Counted from the stretch's first letter, positions 1 to 9,748 are shown. The stretch: DNA of 64,000 nt from Symbiodinium natans (GCA_905221605.1 CAJNDS010002337.1:145001-209000), one strand, 5' to 3'. Program-made: numbers and translations. The notes: generated from the sequence alone by a model not told the origin.

Positions 1-262
1 ACTGGACGTCCTCCAGGCCCAGAACTCCTAAACCCTTCAACCTTAAACCCTATTAAGGAGCATTGCTATGTGCATCCTTTCTGGGCAGAGGCAAATCCGG
101 CAAAGCTGCTGTTCAGTACCCTGATCTCGATGCCTGCAGCACCCTCCTTTTATTTCCAGTACTCGAAATTCGACATCAGGGTTCCAGGGTTTAGGGTTTA
201 GGGTGTAGGGTTCTCTCTTCAATGCAAGGCGCAGGCGAGTGACAGGCCTACCCAGCCTGCAG

Positions 263-368
263 GGATCACCCCGGCGGATGTTGGTTTCGCAGCTTTGCCA
301 AGAAACCCTTCGCCGACGCTAAGAACCTGCTCCGAGAAAATGACCGAGTTGTTGGGGGAAACAAGATG
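263..368 (+). CDS. putative coding exon
   Basis: Open island after CTGCAG and before GTCAGT, a good splice-site pair. One frame is open throughout and reads KKPFADAKNLLRENDR. GC-rich codons and charged helical composition favour coding. TTTAGGG units lie upstream and CCCTAAA downstream. The first G completes a codon from an unseen upstream exon. Family not identified. Confidence 0.55.
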
Positions 369-472
369 GTCAGTTCTCTTCAGCCCTAAACCCTCAACCC
401 TAAACCCTAAACCCTAAACCCTAAACCCTGGTTAGGGTGTCGGCCTCAAGTTGGGGAGCTGACCATTCACAG

Positions 473-504
473 ACTCGGAAGACCGGCTTCAGCTGGTCCC
501 AGAG
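473..504 (+). CDS. putative short exon
   Basis: Thirty-two bases between ATTCACAG and GTTTGG. Reading on in phase from the preceding exon gives TRKTGFSWSQ. Short exon supported only by phase and splice signals. Confidence 0.4.
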
Positions 505-653
505 GTTTGGGGTTTCAGCCTTCTTTTTTGTTGAATGGGTGTATGCCCTAAATCCTCAGTTTGAGGAGGGATGGTCTGTCAGCACTTTGTGTGAATTGCC
601 AGGTTAAGCCCCTCAAGTCTTGTGACGCACCCTACATCCGAACAACTCTGCAG

Positions 654-726
654 CCCAACCATAGCTGTCCAGACCTACGGCTCCAACGGCAAGATTTGCA
701 CAAGGCACCTTGCTCTCTTGCTGTCG
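654..726 (+). CDS. putative coding exon, donor unclear
   Basis: Follows CTCTGCAG. Phase from the previous exon gives a peptide containing QTYGSNGKICTRHLALLLS. A TGA lies at 730-732 in this frame, so either a non-GT donor lies just before it or this is a gene end. The alternative donor GTTAAG at 736 suits another frame. Confidence 0.4.
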
Positions 727-917
727 AGATGACGGGTTAAGGACAGAAACCCTAAACCCCATGCCTTGAGCCTGAATGCTAGACCCTAGAGGGTTTAAGG
801 GTTTAGGGTTTAGGGTTTAGGGTTTAGGGATTTCAGCCGAAGGGTGACAGCAGCTGCAGAGCCTAATCCCTGTACCCCCCCCCCCCCCCCCCCCTGACTG
901 AAGGCGCACAAGCAGGG

Positions 918-1031
918 TTGAGGGTTTAGGGTTTAGGGTATAGGGTTTAGGGTATAGGGTTTAGGGTTAGGGTTTAGGGTTTAGGGTTGAGGGTTTAGGG
1001 TTTAGGGTTTAGGGTTTAGGGTGAGGGCTTT
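918..1031 (+). repeat. telomere-like array, TTTAGGG orientation
   Basis: About 16 units of TTTAGGG with variants (TATAGGG, TTGAGGG, GTTAGGG), ending directly at the TTTAG acceptor of the exon at 1034. Interstitial, not terminal. Confidence 0.9.
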
Positions 1032-1033
1032 AG

Positions 1034-1067
1034 GGCTCCGCTGGAGCCCAAGCACTACGCAAGGCGG
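1034..1067 (+). CDS. putative short exon
   Basis: Starts right after a TTTAG that belongs to the telomere-like array and ends before GTTTAC. Reads GSAGAQALRKA. A second frame (PLEPKHYARRVYR) is also open and would extend past the donor, so frame is not settled. Confidence 0.4.
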
Positions 1068-1121
1068 GTTTACCGGATTGGGGCTTCCCTGCGTTGACCG
1101 CAAAGCCCAAACCTTAGAGCC

Positions 1122-1208
1122 TAAACCCTAAACCCTAAACCCTAAACCCTAAACCCTAAACCCTAAACCCTAAACCCTAAACCCTAAACCCTAAACCCTA
1201 AACCCTAG
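1122..1208 (-). repeat. telomere-like array, CCCTAAA orientation
   Basis: Roughly a dozen nearly perfect CCCTAAA units filling the intron between the exons at 1034 and 1231. Orientation is opposite to the array upstream of 1034. Confidence 0.92.
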
Positions 1209-1230
1209 ACCCTCCGCCTCTGCTTGCCAG

Positions 1231-1291
1231 GGGTGACACGGGCGAGATCCTGCCGACCCAGAAGCTGAGACTGCTTCAACAGCCCATTTCT
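1231..1291 (+). CDS. putative coding exon
   Basis: Follows TTGCCAG. One frame is open and reads GDTGEILPTQKLRLLQQ, starting with the GDx turn seen in many exons of this region. The 5' splice site is not obvious; the end is approximate. Confidence 0.45.
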
Positions 1292-1309
1292 TGTTGCTTA
1301 GGATTTAGG

Positions 1310-1376
1310 GTTCAGGGTTCAGGGTTCAGGGTTCAGGGTTCAGGGTTCAGGGTTTAGGGTTTAGGGTTTAGGTTGT
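1310..1376 (+). repeat. variant telomere-like array (TTCAGGG then TTTAGGG)
   Basis: Six copies of the variant TTCAGGG followed by TTTAGGG units. The local run of one variant indicates tandem amplification in place. Confidence 0.85.
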
Positions 1377-1579
1377 TGGGGTTCCGGGTTTAGGGTCCAG
1401 GTTTGCTTGTTTCATCTTTCCAACCCTGCGCCCTCAACTTAAAGCACTCACCGAAAGCCCAGTTTCGCCTTGAGCCCTAAACCCGAAATCTGGTCGTTCT
1501 AAAGCCGGAAGCCTCGAGTGTCTAGAACCCTAAACCCGAAACCCTAAACCCTAAACCCCCTAAACTCTCAGCCCTACAG

Positions 1580-1638
1580 CCCAACGACCAACGCCAAAGC
1601 ACGAGCCAAGGAAGTTCCGCCACTTGACAATCCAGACG
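1580..1638 (+). CDS. putative coding exon
   Basis: Lies between CCCTACAG and GTAACC, a strong donor. The open frame reads PTTNAKARAKEVPPLD. Flanked by CCCTAAA upstream and TTTAGGG downstream. Confidence 0.5.
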
Positions 1639-1760
1639 GTAACCCCAGAGCCCGGCAGCCAAGCCGTCCTGGGGTATAGGGTTTAGGGTTTAGGGATTCT
1701 GGGGATTTCTGTGTTCTGATTGCACTGCAAATCCCAAGCTCGGTTGGGGTTTGGGGGTTG

Positions 1761-1872
1761 ACTTGGAGGTTCATGGGTAATTATAAGTAGGGTTATAAGT
1801 GCCCTAAGTGGGGTTAGAAGTATAGTTCCAATACTTCAAACCCTACTTTTAACGATCCATGAACCTCCAAGT
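1761..1872. mobile_element. family A inverted-repeat element
   Basis: Begins ACTTGGAGGTTCATGGGTA and ends with the inverse, CATGAACCTCCAAGT. About 110 bp, no coding capacity: a MITE-like palindrome. First of about 20 copies in the window. Confidence 0.85.
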
Positions 1873-1990
1873 CTGTTGTCTAGACAGTGGTCCAGTTTGC
1901 CCTAAACCCTGAATCCTAAACCCTAAACCCTAAACCCATGAAACGGCCCTAGCGGCTGTCCACGCCTCTTTCTCGGAGCCCTTCTTGCAG

Positions 1991-2050
1991 GTGCCAAACA
2001 AACGAACTCCTGGGCTCGAGAACCCGCAACTCTACACCATAATCTGCCTT
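1991..2050 (+). CDS. possible exon
   Basis: Follows CTTCTTGCAG, a good acceptor with a pyrimidine tract. Reads VPNKRTPGLENPQLYT; other frames stop. No clear donor, so the 3' limit is a guess. Confidence 0.3.
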
Positions 2051-2157
2051 AGGGTTTAGGGTTTAGGGTCTAGGGTCTAGGGTCTAGGTCTAGGGCTTAG
2101 GGTTCAGGGCTTAGGGTTTAGGGTTTAGGGTTTAGTAAAACCCAATGAATCTCCTTC

Positions 2158-2217
2158 CCGAAGCCCGAAGCCCGAAGCCCGAAGCCCCAAGCCCGAAGCC
2201 CGAAGCCCGAAGCCCGC
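2158..2217. repeat. 7-bp tandem array (GAAGCCC)
   Basis: Eight or nine consecutive GAAGCCC units with one CAAGCCC variant. Same period as the telomere unit but a different sequence. Confidence 0.9.
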
Positions 2218-2556
2218 GTAAGCCCTATACCCTCAACCCCAAACCCCACACCCCGGATCCTGATTCTAAGCCTTGAAACCTCCAGAGAAATACCAGAGCA
2301 ACTTCCACAACACTTGGGGGACAAAATCCCCGAAAATTGTAGTAATTAGGTTTCCCAGCCCGGCTTAAGGAACATTCCTGAGAAGATACGGGTGTCTCCG
2401 GTCATACTCACCTACATCATCCCTTTTGCCACCCTAGATCCTAAACCCTAAGCTCTACACCCTCCACCCTGCACCCTAAACCCTACACCCTCAACCCTAC
2501 ACCCTACACCCTAAGCCCTAAACCCTAAACCCTAAACCCTCAACCCTAAACCGCAG

Positions 2557-2590
2557 GCCAGGCATGCAGGACCGCGATGCCTTCGCAGAG
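2557..2590 (+). CDS. putative micro-exon
   Basis: Between CCGCAG and GTACCC. Reads PGMQDRDAFAE. Thirty-four bases; an inner acceptor (ATGCAG) would cut it to 21 bases (DRDAFAE). Confidence 0.4.
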
Positions 2591-2803
2591 GTACCCTTCG
2601 GGTTGGGACCGGGGCTGAGGGCTTAGGGTTTTTGGGTTTTAGGGCTTAGGGTTTTTGGGTTTTAGGGTTTAGGGTTTAGGGGTTAGGGGTTAGGGGTTAG
2701 GAGTTAGGGTTTATTTAGGGTTTATGGGATTTTCAGGGTTTAGGGTTTCGAGTTGACAGTTTAGGGTTTGGGGTTGGATTTGCCGCTTGCTAGTGGCTCG
2801 CAG

Positions 2804-2865
2804 CCTGCGTGAACTTCACCCATCGAGCAGCCAGCATGCAATTTTGTCTTCGAACGCCGAAAGGA
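2804..2865 (+). CDS. possible exon, frame ambiguous
   Basis: Between GCTCGCAG and GTACTT. Two + frames (FTHRAASMQFCLRTPKG and LHPSSSQHAILSSNAER) are open, and a 60-codon frame is open on the opposite strand at 2816-2998. Coding strand is not certain. Confidence 0.35.
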
Positions 2866-3084
2866 GTACTTTTCCCTGTTCAGTGCTTAAGGTTCCCTCG
2901 CAACCTTGTGAAGCTTGCATGGGTTCCCTCGGTTGCTGGGGAACATAGTTAGACTTTAAGGCTTTCCGCCATTCAGAAACCTCATGAACATTCATCATGA
3001 GGGTCGTCCAACTCAGACCCCAAACTCTACAAACCCAAGGGTTTAGGCTTTAGGGTTTAGGGCTTAGGGTTTCCTAGAAACCAG

Positions 3085-3165
3085 GTCCTTTGGATCGTGG
3101 ACATCTCAGCGCCCGCGCAGAACTGGGAGAATCTTACAAAGCTGCTCGGCTCCCGTGGCTGGCTG
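3085..3165 (+). CDS. putative coding exon
   Basis: Between AACCAG and GTTCTC, exactly 27 codons. Reads VDISAPAQNWENLTKLLG; the in-frame TGA falls just past the donor. Good protein-like composition. Family unknown. Confidence 0.55.
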
Positions 3166-3325
3166 GTTCTCTGATCGAAAGAGGCTTCGATTAGAATGCA
3201 GGAATCTGCGGCGTAGTGGTTTGAATTTGAGTGTTTTCGGAGGAGGGATCATGGCTGCGAAGGCTTAAGGTGGGTACTTAAGCCCCTGAACCATGCCAGA
3301 AGGCGGGGACGTTCCCGCTGTAGCA

Positions 3326-3395
3326 ACTAGGACCCAGAGTAGGCCCTCATTCGCTTGTTTTAGGGCTTAGGTTCCCTTATAAGCCCCTTTAAGCA
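3326..3395. mobile_element. family E element, left part
   Basis: CTAGGACCCAGAGTAGGCCC followed by TTAGGTTCCCTTATAAGCCC, matching the left half of other family E copies. The right inverted repeat is absent. Confidence 0.65.
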
Positions 3396-3934
3396 ACCTT
3401 CGCCACAGCAGGTGTTTGCAATAACCGGGCCCGCATAGTAAGATCCTTCTAAAGACGGGTACGGAACAACCAAGCGCAGTGTTGTAAGCACGGGCAGCTG
3501 TAGGCTAAAGGCGCATCCCTCGTGGCGCTCTTCTGTCTGCATTTGTTAACAACTATCGGGGTAGTTACTACCCAGGAAGCTCGCAGAGGAGTTGGGAGTC
3601 CCACTAAACCCCAGAACCCTAAAGCCCGAATCCCCAAACATTTTTATTGCATTTCTAAGCTAAACGATCACAACAATGGGGGCGGCACATCTGCCGCAGG
3701 TTCCCTAAACCTTAAACCCTAAACCCTAAGCCCGAAACCCTAGGCCCTAAACCCTTGTAAGCTCCCAAAGGAAAGGTGGCGATGACTTAGGCCGCACCTG
3801 CTCCGATTCGTTTATTTTCCTACACCAGAGAACCAACCTGTCTGGGAACTCAAAAAGTGGCAGTTTCATAGGGTTTAGGGTTTAGGGTTTAGGGTTTAGG
3901 GTTTAGGGTTTAGCGTTTAGGGTTCAGGGTTTAG

Positions 3935-3990
3935 GGACCTCTTCGGTGCCGTCCCCGGAGAGCCCCGGAAGAGGCCCTGGGAAGATGCCC
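3935..3990 (+). CDS. possible exon
   Basis: Begins right after TTTAG of a TTTAGGG array. One frame reads DLFGAVPGEPRKRPWED with GC-ending codons. The donor is uncertain (perhaps a GC type); an in-frame TGA lies about 30 bases further on. Confidence 0.35.
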
Positions 3991-4351
3991 AGAACCTCCC
4001 CCACAGCCCTTGAGAGAAAACAGGCCCTCCCAAACAAAGGGGTTCAGGGTTTAGGCTTTAGGGTATAAGGGGGGCGGTATAAGGGGGGCACAATGATTGC
4101 ACCATGGGGGTATAAGCCCCTTTAAGACCCAGAACTTTCTGCAATCTTTTTTCGGCCCCCGACTGAATCCATCAGGAAAGGGGTTATTCATGATAAGCGA
4201 ACATTACGTGGCAGGGCACCGAGGTATTTTGCCGGTCGCCGGACAACAGCGCTACGACCTCTGGGTTGGTATGATGATTTGAATGCCTACGACTCTTCGT
4301 AACCCTAAACCCTAAACCATAAACCATAAACCCTAAACCCTAAACTAGCAG

Positions 4352-4472
4352 GATCCAGGGCTTGCGCTTTACGGCACGAGGGTGGAGGGCCGCGTGCCTC
4401 TGAGGGACGTGAAGGTCATGACCGAGACGTTCGCTGTTGGAACGGCCACGGGGCGGCAAAGCATTGCACTCG
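4352..4472 (+). CDS. putative coding exon
   Basis: One of the clearest exons: 121 bases between AGCAG and GTGTTT, one frame open throughout. It contains YGTRVEGRVPLRDVKVMTE with a balanced, protein-like composition. CCCTAAA lies just upstream and TTTAGGG just downstream. No family recognised. Confidence 0.62.
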
Positions 4473-5014
4473 GTGTTTAGGGTTTAGGATTTCGGGTTTA
4501 GGGTTTAGGGTGCTTGTCCTTGATCCAAAACATCCTTGACCCAAAGCATTCTTGTTTTGTCACGGCAAGTAGCCCTGCATCGGTTTTGTCCTTGCAAATC
4601 ACCATGTACCATGTGACCCCTAATCCCTGAACCTAAACCCTAAACCCACACTGCACATTAGCATGGTCCTGGAGGTTCCCCTCTGCAACGCTTGCTCAGG
4701 AACCCTTAATTCATCCTAGGTTCCCCACTGAAATAACCCTTAATTCGGCTGAATTATCCCTACATAGCCTCAATTACGGGGGGAACCTTGGGGGGGGGGG
4801 GGGTAGTATAGACGGGGGTAGTAGGGCAACCACTTTCTTCGGGGCTCAGTCCCTCCCACTTTCAGCCCTAAACCCCACTTATTTAGACGGGTTTACGAAA
4901 CTTGGGGACCCAAATATGGACGCCCAAATGGTAGATCCCCTTATGATAAGGACACCAATACGGTACCCGTAATTTGGTAAACCCCCACATGTTTTTGCTA
5001 CGTTTCCCTGCCAG

Positions 5015-5141
5015 CTGGGAAGCCTAGCCAAAGCAGGTCCCCTTGCAAGGAGGGTTCGCGTGCAAGTGATGGAGAAATGGCACTTTGTTTGTGCTCGAAG
5101 GATGCAGGGAGGGACCCCTGGCAGCGCAAGATGTCTAGCGG
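5015..5141 (+). CDS. putative coding exon
   Basis: Between CCTGCCAG and GTTTAG, where the donor is the first telomere-like unit. Phase from the exon at 4352 selects the frame RASDGEMALCLCSKDAGRD. Another frame is also open (ARRVRVQVMEKWHF). Confidence 0.45.
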
Positions 5142-5409
5142 GTTTAGGGTTTAGGGTTTAGGGTTTAGGGTTTAGGGTTAGTCTTGATCAGATGACCAGC
5201 GCACCCTAATCCCTGCAGAGCCCCAAGCCACAACAAGAACTCGTTCCTGAATCCCTTATCCCTCGCGCAAGCGCACCAAGAAAGCCCAGTGCTTGGGTTC
5301 AGGAAGTAACTTGGCTCTTATGGTTTAAAGAACCCTGTAACCCTAAACCCTAAACCCCAAACCCCAAACCCTAAACCCTAATGAAGGAGTACTTGAAATT
5401 CCAGTAGAG

Positions 5410-5455
5410 AAAGCCTGTTGTGGAGAACAAGCCCCAGGCGGATCAGCTGGCAAAG
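5410..5455 (+). CDS. putative coding exon
   Basis: Between CAGTAGAG and GTCCGC. Phase is consistent with the previous exon and gives KPVVENKPQADQLAK. A possible longer version ends at GTGAGC near 5479. Confidence 0.52.
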
Positions 5456-5524
5456 GTCCGCAACGGCACGAACGCCGCGTGAGCCGACGTATGGGGTTTA
5501 GGGTGTAGGGTTTAGGGTTTAGGA

Positions 5525-5833
5525 GTAATGTTGGACCCTGATTAGTGTGGGGGGCCCCCCCCCCCCGCCCCCCTGAACAGTCGAGGCGTGGATGGGAGCC
5601 TGATTACACGGCCCCGGGGGCTTATATGATTTCAATAGGGAGGAGTTTAGATAGGTTTCAAAGGGGCAGCGATGCCCGGTTATCTTTTTTAAAGGCGCGC
5701 CACGTGGAATTTTCTTACGACGCCCGGACGGTTTGACTTTAAAGAGGACCCCGCCAACAGTCACGAGATCCTGAATAATTCGGCCAAATTGACTTTAAAG
5801 AGGAGGCCCCCACTAATCTGGGTCTAACATTAG
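5525..5833. mobile_element. larger inverted-repeat element
   Basis: Ends are imperfect inverted repeats of about 27 bases: TAATGTTGGACCCTGATTAG at the left and its inverse at 5808-5833. About 309 bp, with a poly-C tract near the left end and GACTTTAAAGAGGA repeated twice inside. No transposase. Only copy noticed. Confidence 0.65.
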
Positions 5834-5991
5834 TTGCTAATTGCATTCCCCTTATGGTCCCTAATTGTAATCATACTATAGTAACCCCCCCAAACCCCCA
5901 AAGAGTAGGTGCCGTACTTCCTTGGCTGAGTTTTCTCAGTGTCACTCAACCACGGAACCAATACCCCTTCAATGAGGCCCATAGTTGGAGG

Positions 5992-6116
5992 CTTGGAGGT
6001 TCATGGGTAGTTTAGGGTTTGGGTTTAGGGTTTCGGGTTATGGTGATGGTATCTATACTTCTAGCCCCATTCAGGGTACTCCTAACCCTACTTATAATTA
6101 TCCGTGAACCTCCAAG
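5992..6116. mobile_element. family A element with TTTAGGG insert
   Basis: CTTGGAGGTTCATGGGTAG at the left and TCCGTGAACCTCCAAG at the right. The left arm is interrupted by TTTAGGG-type units (6011-6038) where other copies read ATAAGTAGGG. Confidence 0.8.
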
Positions 6117-6120
6117 CAAA

Positions 6121-6232
6121 GGCACCCTAAACCCTAAACCCTAAACCCCAAACCCTAAACCCTAAACCCTAAACCCTAAACCCTAAACCCCAAACCCTAA
6201 ACCCTAAACCCTAAACCCTAAACCCTAAACCG
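6121..6232 (-). repeat. telomere-like array, CCCTAAA orientation
   Basis: About 16 units, mostly CCCTAAA with occasional CCCCAAA, starting five bases after a family A element. Confidence 0.92.
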
Positions 6233-6257
6233 CATAGCTTAGCGACATGACCAACAG

Positions 6258-6299
6258 AGCGGCGCCGGCACCAAAGGAGATAAAGCAGCGGGCTTGATG
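6258..6299 (+). CDS. putative coding exon, GC donor
   Basis: After CCAACAG, in phase with the previous exon, reading SGAGTKGDKAAGLM. The only plausible donor is GCGTGA, a non-GT type; an in-frame TGA follows directly. Confidence 0.4.
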
Positions 6300-6333
6300 G
6301 CGTGATGGCTCCTCCTCAAGTTCCAATGTTTCT

Positions 6334-6470
6334 GAACCCTAAACCCTAAACCCTAAACCCTAAACCCTAAACCCTAAACCCCAAACCCCAAACCCCAAAC
6401 CCCAAGCCCCAAGCCCCAACCCCCAAACCCCAAACCCTAACCCTAAACCCTAATCCCTAAACCCTAAACC
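6334..6470 (-). repeat. telomere-like array with CCCCAAA and CCCCAAG blocks
   Basis: CCCTAAA units flank an inner block of CCCCAAA, then CCCCAAG, then CCCCAAA. Variants are grouped rather than mixed. Confidence 0.9.
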
Positions 6471-6489
6471 CGCACAGCCTTCCTCGGTA

Positions 6490-6613
6490 GTATAGGGGTC
6501 GGAATAGTTACTAATGATATTCCCTTAGAGTCCCTTCATAAATTTACTAGAAGAAGCCCCCCCCCCCCCCCCCAAAAAAAAAAAGAAGCCTATTCTAATT
6601 ATTAAGGCCCCTA
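6490..6613. mobile_element. family C element
   Basis: AGTATAGGGGTCGGAATAGT at the left; TATTCTAATTATTAAGGCCC at the right as imperfect inverse. The centre is a long poly-C run followed by poly-A. Confidence 0.75.
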
Positions 6614-7117
6614 GATTACCTAAAGAGAGCCTCTTATTAAAGGGTTTAGAGTTTAGGGTTCCTAAGCCCTAAGCACTAAACCCCCAGGGGTTTAGGATTT
6701 AGGCTTTAGGTCTGTGAACCATATGGTCATTTCTCAAGATAACGGTCCCTTTTTGGGAACCGTAAATATTAGGGGCTGCCTAAAAATAATAGCCCAAAAC
6801 GGTCCATAATCTAGAGAAGTGAACCATATAGGGCTCCTGTAACTGCAAACATACTTGAAAATCCCTAAACCCTAAACCCTAAACCCTAAACCCCAAACCC
6901 CAAACCCTAAACCCTAAACCCTAAACCCTTAAAATCCTAATGAGGGATCCTTAAGCCCTATGGGGCTCTCTGGGCACTGTACCTGTCCCTAAACCCTAAA
7001 CCCTAAACCCTAAACCCTAAACCCTAAACCCTGGGCACTGTAGCTGTATCTTGCCAAACGCCCGCTCTGGAGCCCTCAGTCCTAAATCCGTAGACTCCGC
7101 TCACTTGGGCTTTGGGG

Positions 7118-7200
7118 TTTAGGGTTTAGGGTTTAGGGTTTAGGGTTTAGGGTTTGGGGTTTAAGGTTTAGGGTTTAGGGTTTAGGGTTTAGGCTTTAGG
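7118..7200 (+). repeat. telomere-like array, TTTAGGG orientation
   Basis: About 11 TTTAGGG units with TTTGGGG and TTTAAGG variants, ending just before the exon at 7215. Confidence 0.9.
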
Positions 7201-7214
7201 GGCCCCTTTGCCAG

Positions 7215-7268
7215 GCCGGTGACAAGAAGGCGCAGGCTTTGGCGAGCTACCTCGCGGTGCACGTGAAG
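7215..7268 (+). CDS. putative coding exon, TPR/SEL1-like
   Basis: Exactly 18 codons between TTTGCCAG and GTACTC. Reads AGDKKAQALASYLAVHVK, a turn (AGDKK) followed by an Ala-rich helix, as in TPR or SEL1-like units. TTTAGGG lies upstream, CCCTAAA downstream. Confidence 0.65.
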
Positions 7269-7611
7269 GTACTCCAGGAAGATCGGAAGGCTCACAGTTA
7301 AACCCTGAACCCTAAACCCTAAACCCTAGACCCTAGACCCTAAACCCTAAACCCTAAACCCTAAACCGGGTTCTGGGCTCCATGCGCTTAAACAAACCCT
7401 AGGCCCTGAACCCACAGGCGGGACTGGCTTGCGTGATTGATTTAAACCTGCTTCCTGCACGCTGTGCATGTTTTTAAGTCGGCCCAGGCCATTGGGGTGG
7501 GGGAGTGCATGGTTGAAACCCTAAACCCTGAACCTCAAACCCTGAACCCTGAACCCTGAACCCTGAACCCTGAACCCTGAACCTCAAACCCTAAACCCTA
7601 AACTCCCCAAG

Positions 7612-7688
7612 CCCTCTTCGGAGATGTCCTCGAGGCTATCGAGACGCTCCCCAAGTCTCTCAGGGAGGTTGCCGCGTTGTACAAAGAG
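7612..7688 (+). CDS. putative coding exon
   Basis: Between CCCCAAG and GTCCGG. Reads VLEAIETLPKSLREVAAL, a clear amphipathic helix with GC-ending codons. Phase does not connect directly to the exon at 7215, so an exon may be missed between them. Confidence 0.58.
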
Positions 7689-7727
7689 GTCCGGGCAGGG
7701 GGTGTAAGGGTTTAGGGTGCAGCTAGG

Positions 7728-7808
7728 AGGGATTAATTATAAGGGTTTAGGGTTTAGGGCTACTAGAGTCCGTATTGAGGACTGTTAGTGTAAGAGGGAC
7801 CATCCCAA
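7728..7808. mobile_element. family B element, degenerate, with TTTAGGG inside
   Basis: The right arm GAGGACTGTTAGTGTAAGAG...CATCCCAAG matches family B. TTTAGGG units stand where the centre would be, and the left arm is nearly lost. Confidence 0.55.
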
Positions 7809-7869
7809 GATAGGCTCGATATTGCCGTTATTGGGGCTTAGGGTTTGGGGTTTAGGGTTTAGCATGCCA

Positions 7870-8170
7870 TGTGGCTCCTTGTAGATACTGGTTAGTGTAC
7901 ATGTTACTGTTGTGTATCCATTTCTGGGGATACTAGGGATAAAACTTCGTGCATTCGCAAGGTCTTCTTTGTTGATGTTCCAGGCTTTGCATTTAGGGTT
8001 GAGAATGGTTGGGGGCTCATGTATTTCGTGTTGCTGTGGTTGTGGTCAAGGTTTCGGGCGTTGGGGTTGTAGTTCGGGTTTAGGATGTCAATCTCGAGTT
8101 TTCATTCAATGCTTCGGGTTTAGAGTTTACAGTAGGCGAGGGTTTACGTATGGATTTGGGGGGGGTTATT
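7870..8170. other. intron-like sequence, no exon supported
   Basis: G/T-rich sequence with scattered degenerate TTTAGGG-like words. An 86-codon open frame is present, but its peptide is low complexity (Gly/Cys/Phe) and looks like chance. Confidence 0.5.
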
Positions 8171-8398
8171 GAAGGTGTTGGGGGTGCTAGTTTGGTGCCT
8201 GGTGCTATTGCCGCTTTTCTTGAAACAGCGCTTCCTTGTTCTAGACATTTTAGCCACAACGTGCATCATGTTGATCTTGAGGAGAGTTTAGGGTTTAGGG
8301 TTTAGGGTTTAGGGTATAGGGTTTAGGGTTTAGGGTTTAGGCTTAGTAGCCCTGTCAAGTCTTCCACTCTCGCGTGAAGCTGGTGCTCTTCCTCGCAG

Positions 8399-8489
8399 AG
8401 ACCAGGTGGGCGACACGCGGGAAGCGGAAGATGTGATGAAGGACACGCAGTCCCCATCCCTCTACAAATCCCCCCTCCGCACTCAAAAG
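8399..8489 (+). CDS. putative coding exon
   Basis: After CCTCGCAG and before GTTACC. Reads GDTREAEDVMKDTQ then a Ser/Pro-rich tail. Again a GDx turn followed by a helix. Two frames are open; this one has the more protein-like codons. Confidence 0.5.
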
Positions 8490-8757
8490 GTTACCCTAAA
8501 CTCTAAACCCTAGACCCTAGACCTTGGATGACTCAGATACCGGCTTGCATAGCTGCACTAGGATCAGGCCCGTTCCTCAAGGCTTTACTCGTGTTTGTCG
8601 ATGGCCATCCATAGCAACTTTGTCATGGTGGGGGAACATTTTTCATTGTAGAGGGTACCGAATCTCAGTAAGGAATGGACATGATTTTGTTAAAATTCTG
8701 CACCAACAACCAACTAGGCAAGAGTCCTCAAGTCACAAACCCTGAAGCCCAAACCCT

Positions 8758-8832
8758 ACTTGGAGGTCCATGGTACTTATGAACCAATTATCACTGTACT
8801 TATAACCATGTTATGGCACTTAAGGGGCTCTT
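8758..8832. mobile_element. family A element, left part
   Basis: TACTTGGAGGTCCATGGTAC followed by the left arm of the longer subfamily. The right arm is absent. Confidence 0.6.
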
Positions 8833-8839
8833 GAATCTG

Positions 8840-9106
8840 ACAGCTTAGACGCACCAATTGGGGTTGTGGAGTTTCAGTTCTTGGTAGGGACCTGTTGGTA
8901 GAATGAGGTACGCTATGTCCGCTCTATATCAAAATAACCTGGATGATTTAGGCTACCTAACTCGGGTAGCGCATGGCGTCAGCACTGCACAAGGCCCTGA
9001 CGTGATTGCTATAAGTCAAGTGCTCCTAGAGTTGACTGGGACACAGTTTCGATTTCAATTGGCCCTAATCTCCATATTGCAGAACCCTGTGCAGTTTATA
9101 GTTCGC
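8840..9106. other. unexplained stretch with an 82-codon frame
   Basis: An open frame (8903-9151) has a fairly natural composition (SALYQNNLDDLGYLTRVA) but AT-richer codons than the exons, no splice context, and runs into a family D element. Gene status not supported. Confidence 0.3.
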
Positions 9107-9210
9107 TTGGTAGCCCAGTGGTACCCTTTTTGCCCCTTTTTTGGAGTCTAGGTTCCCTTCCACAGTAACCAACCCCAAACAGGATACCCTGATTAGAATA
9201 TGGTCCCCCG
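9107..9210. mobile_element. family D element
   Basis: GGTAGCCCAGTGGTACCC at the left; GGATACCCTGATTAGAATAT at the right, with a decayed end. Spacing fits other family D copies. Confidence 0.65.
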
Positions 9211-9230
9211 TGACGGAAGCCCTGCACGGT

Positions 9231-9326
9231 TTAGGATTTAGGGTTTAGGGTTTAAGTTTAGGGTTTAGGGTTTAGGGTTTAGGGTTTAGGGTTTAGGGTT
9301 TAGGGTTTAGGGTTTAGGGTTTAGGG
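9231..9326 (+). repeat. telomere-like array, TTTAGGG orientation
   Basis: About 13 units, nearly perfect. Confidence 0.92.
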
Positions 9327-9329
9327 CAG

Positions 9330-9361
9330 TACCTCCTCCAAAGGCCTGAGAGAGCGAGCGA
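9330..9361 (+). CDS. possible short exon
   Basis: After TTTAGGGCAG and before GTTGAC. Two frames are open (YLLQRPERAS; TSSKGLRERA). Weak. Confidence 0.3.
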
Positions 9362-9400
9362 GTTGACCTCCCGACACGATGTACACCAACCCTAAACACT

Positions 9401-9490
9401 ACCTGGAGGCTCATGGGTAGTTGCAACTAGGGTTATAAGTACCCTAAAGAAGTTTACAGGTGATTTTTCCGTACCGTGAACCTCCAAGTA
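9401..9490. mobile_element. family A element
   Basis: ACCTGGAGGCTCATGGGTAG to CCGTGAACCTCCAAGTA. About 90 bp, centre shortened. Confidence 0.75.
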
Positions 9491-9643
9491 GACCCTAAAT
9501 GCGCAAACTACCAAAGCCCTCAACCCCAAACTCCCCAAAAGGGCATAATATTTCCAAAACAAACATATAAAACCAAGCAAAGAAGAATTTCGGGTAGAAC
9601 TCCCCAAAAGGACATTTTGGAGTTCCATCTGGCCAATGGCCAG

Positions 9644-9679
9644 CGGGAAGAGGCCAGGCATCTACGCCGCCCTGAGCGC
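9644..9679 (+). CDS. putative short exon
   Basis: Between ATGGCCAG and GTCACA. The best frame reads GKRPGIYAALSA. Confidence 0.4.
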
Positions 9680-9748
9680 GTCACAGTTCCCACCCCATTT
9701 CCCGAAGCCCTGAAATCCCCCAGGTAGTAGGGTTTTAGGGTTTAGCAT

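Noticed and set aside
2816-2998. 60-codon - strand frame
   Set aside because: Reasonable composition but no splice or start context, and it overlaps a + strand exon candidate; kept only as an ambiguity note.
5545-5736. 63-codon frame as a gene in the large inverted-repeat element
   Set aside because: Too short for a transposase, no catalytic motif, and it begins in a C/G run.
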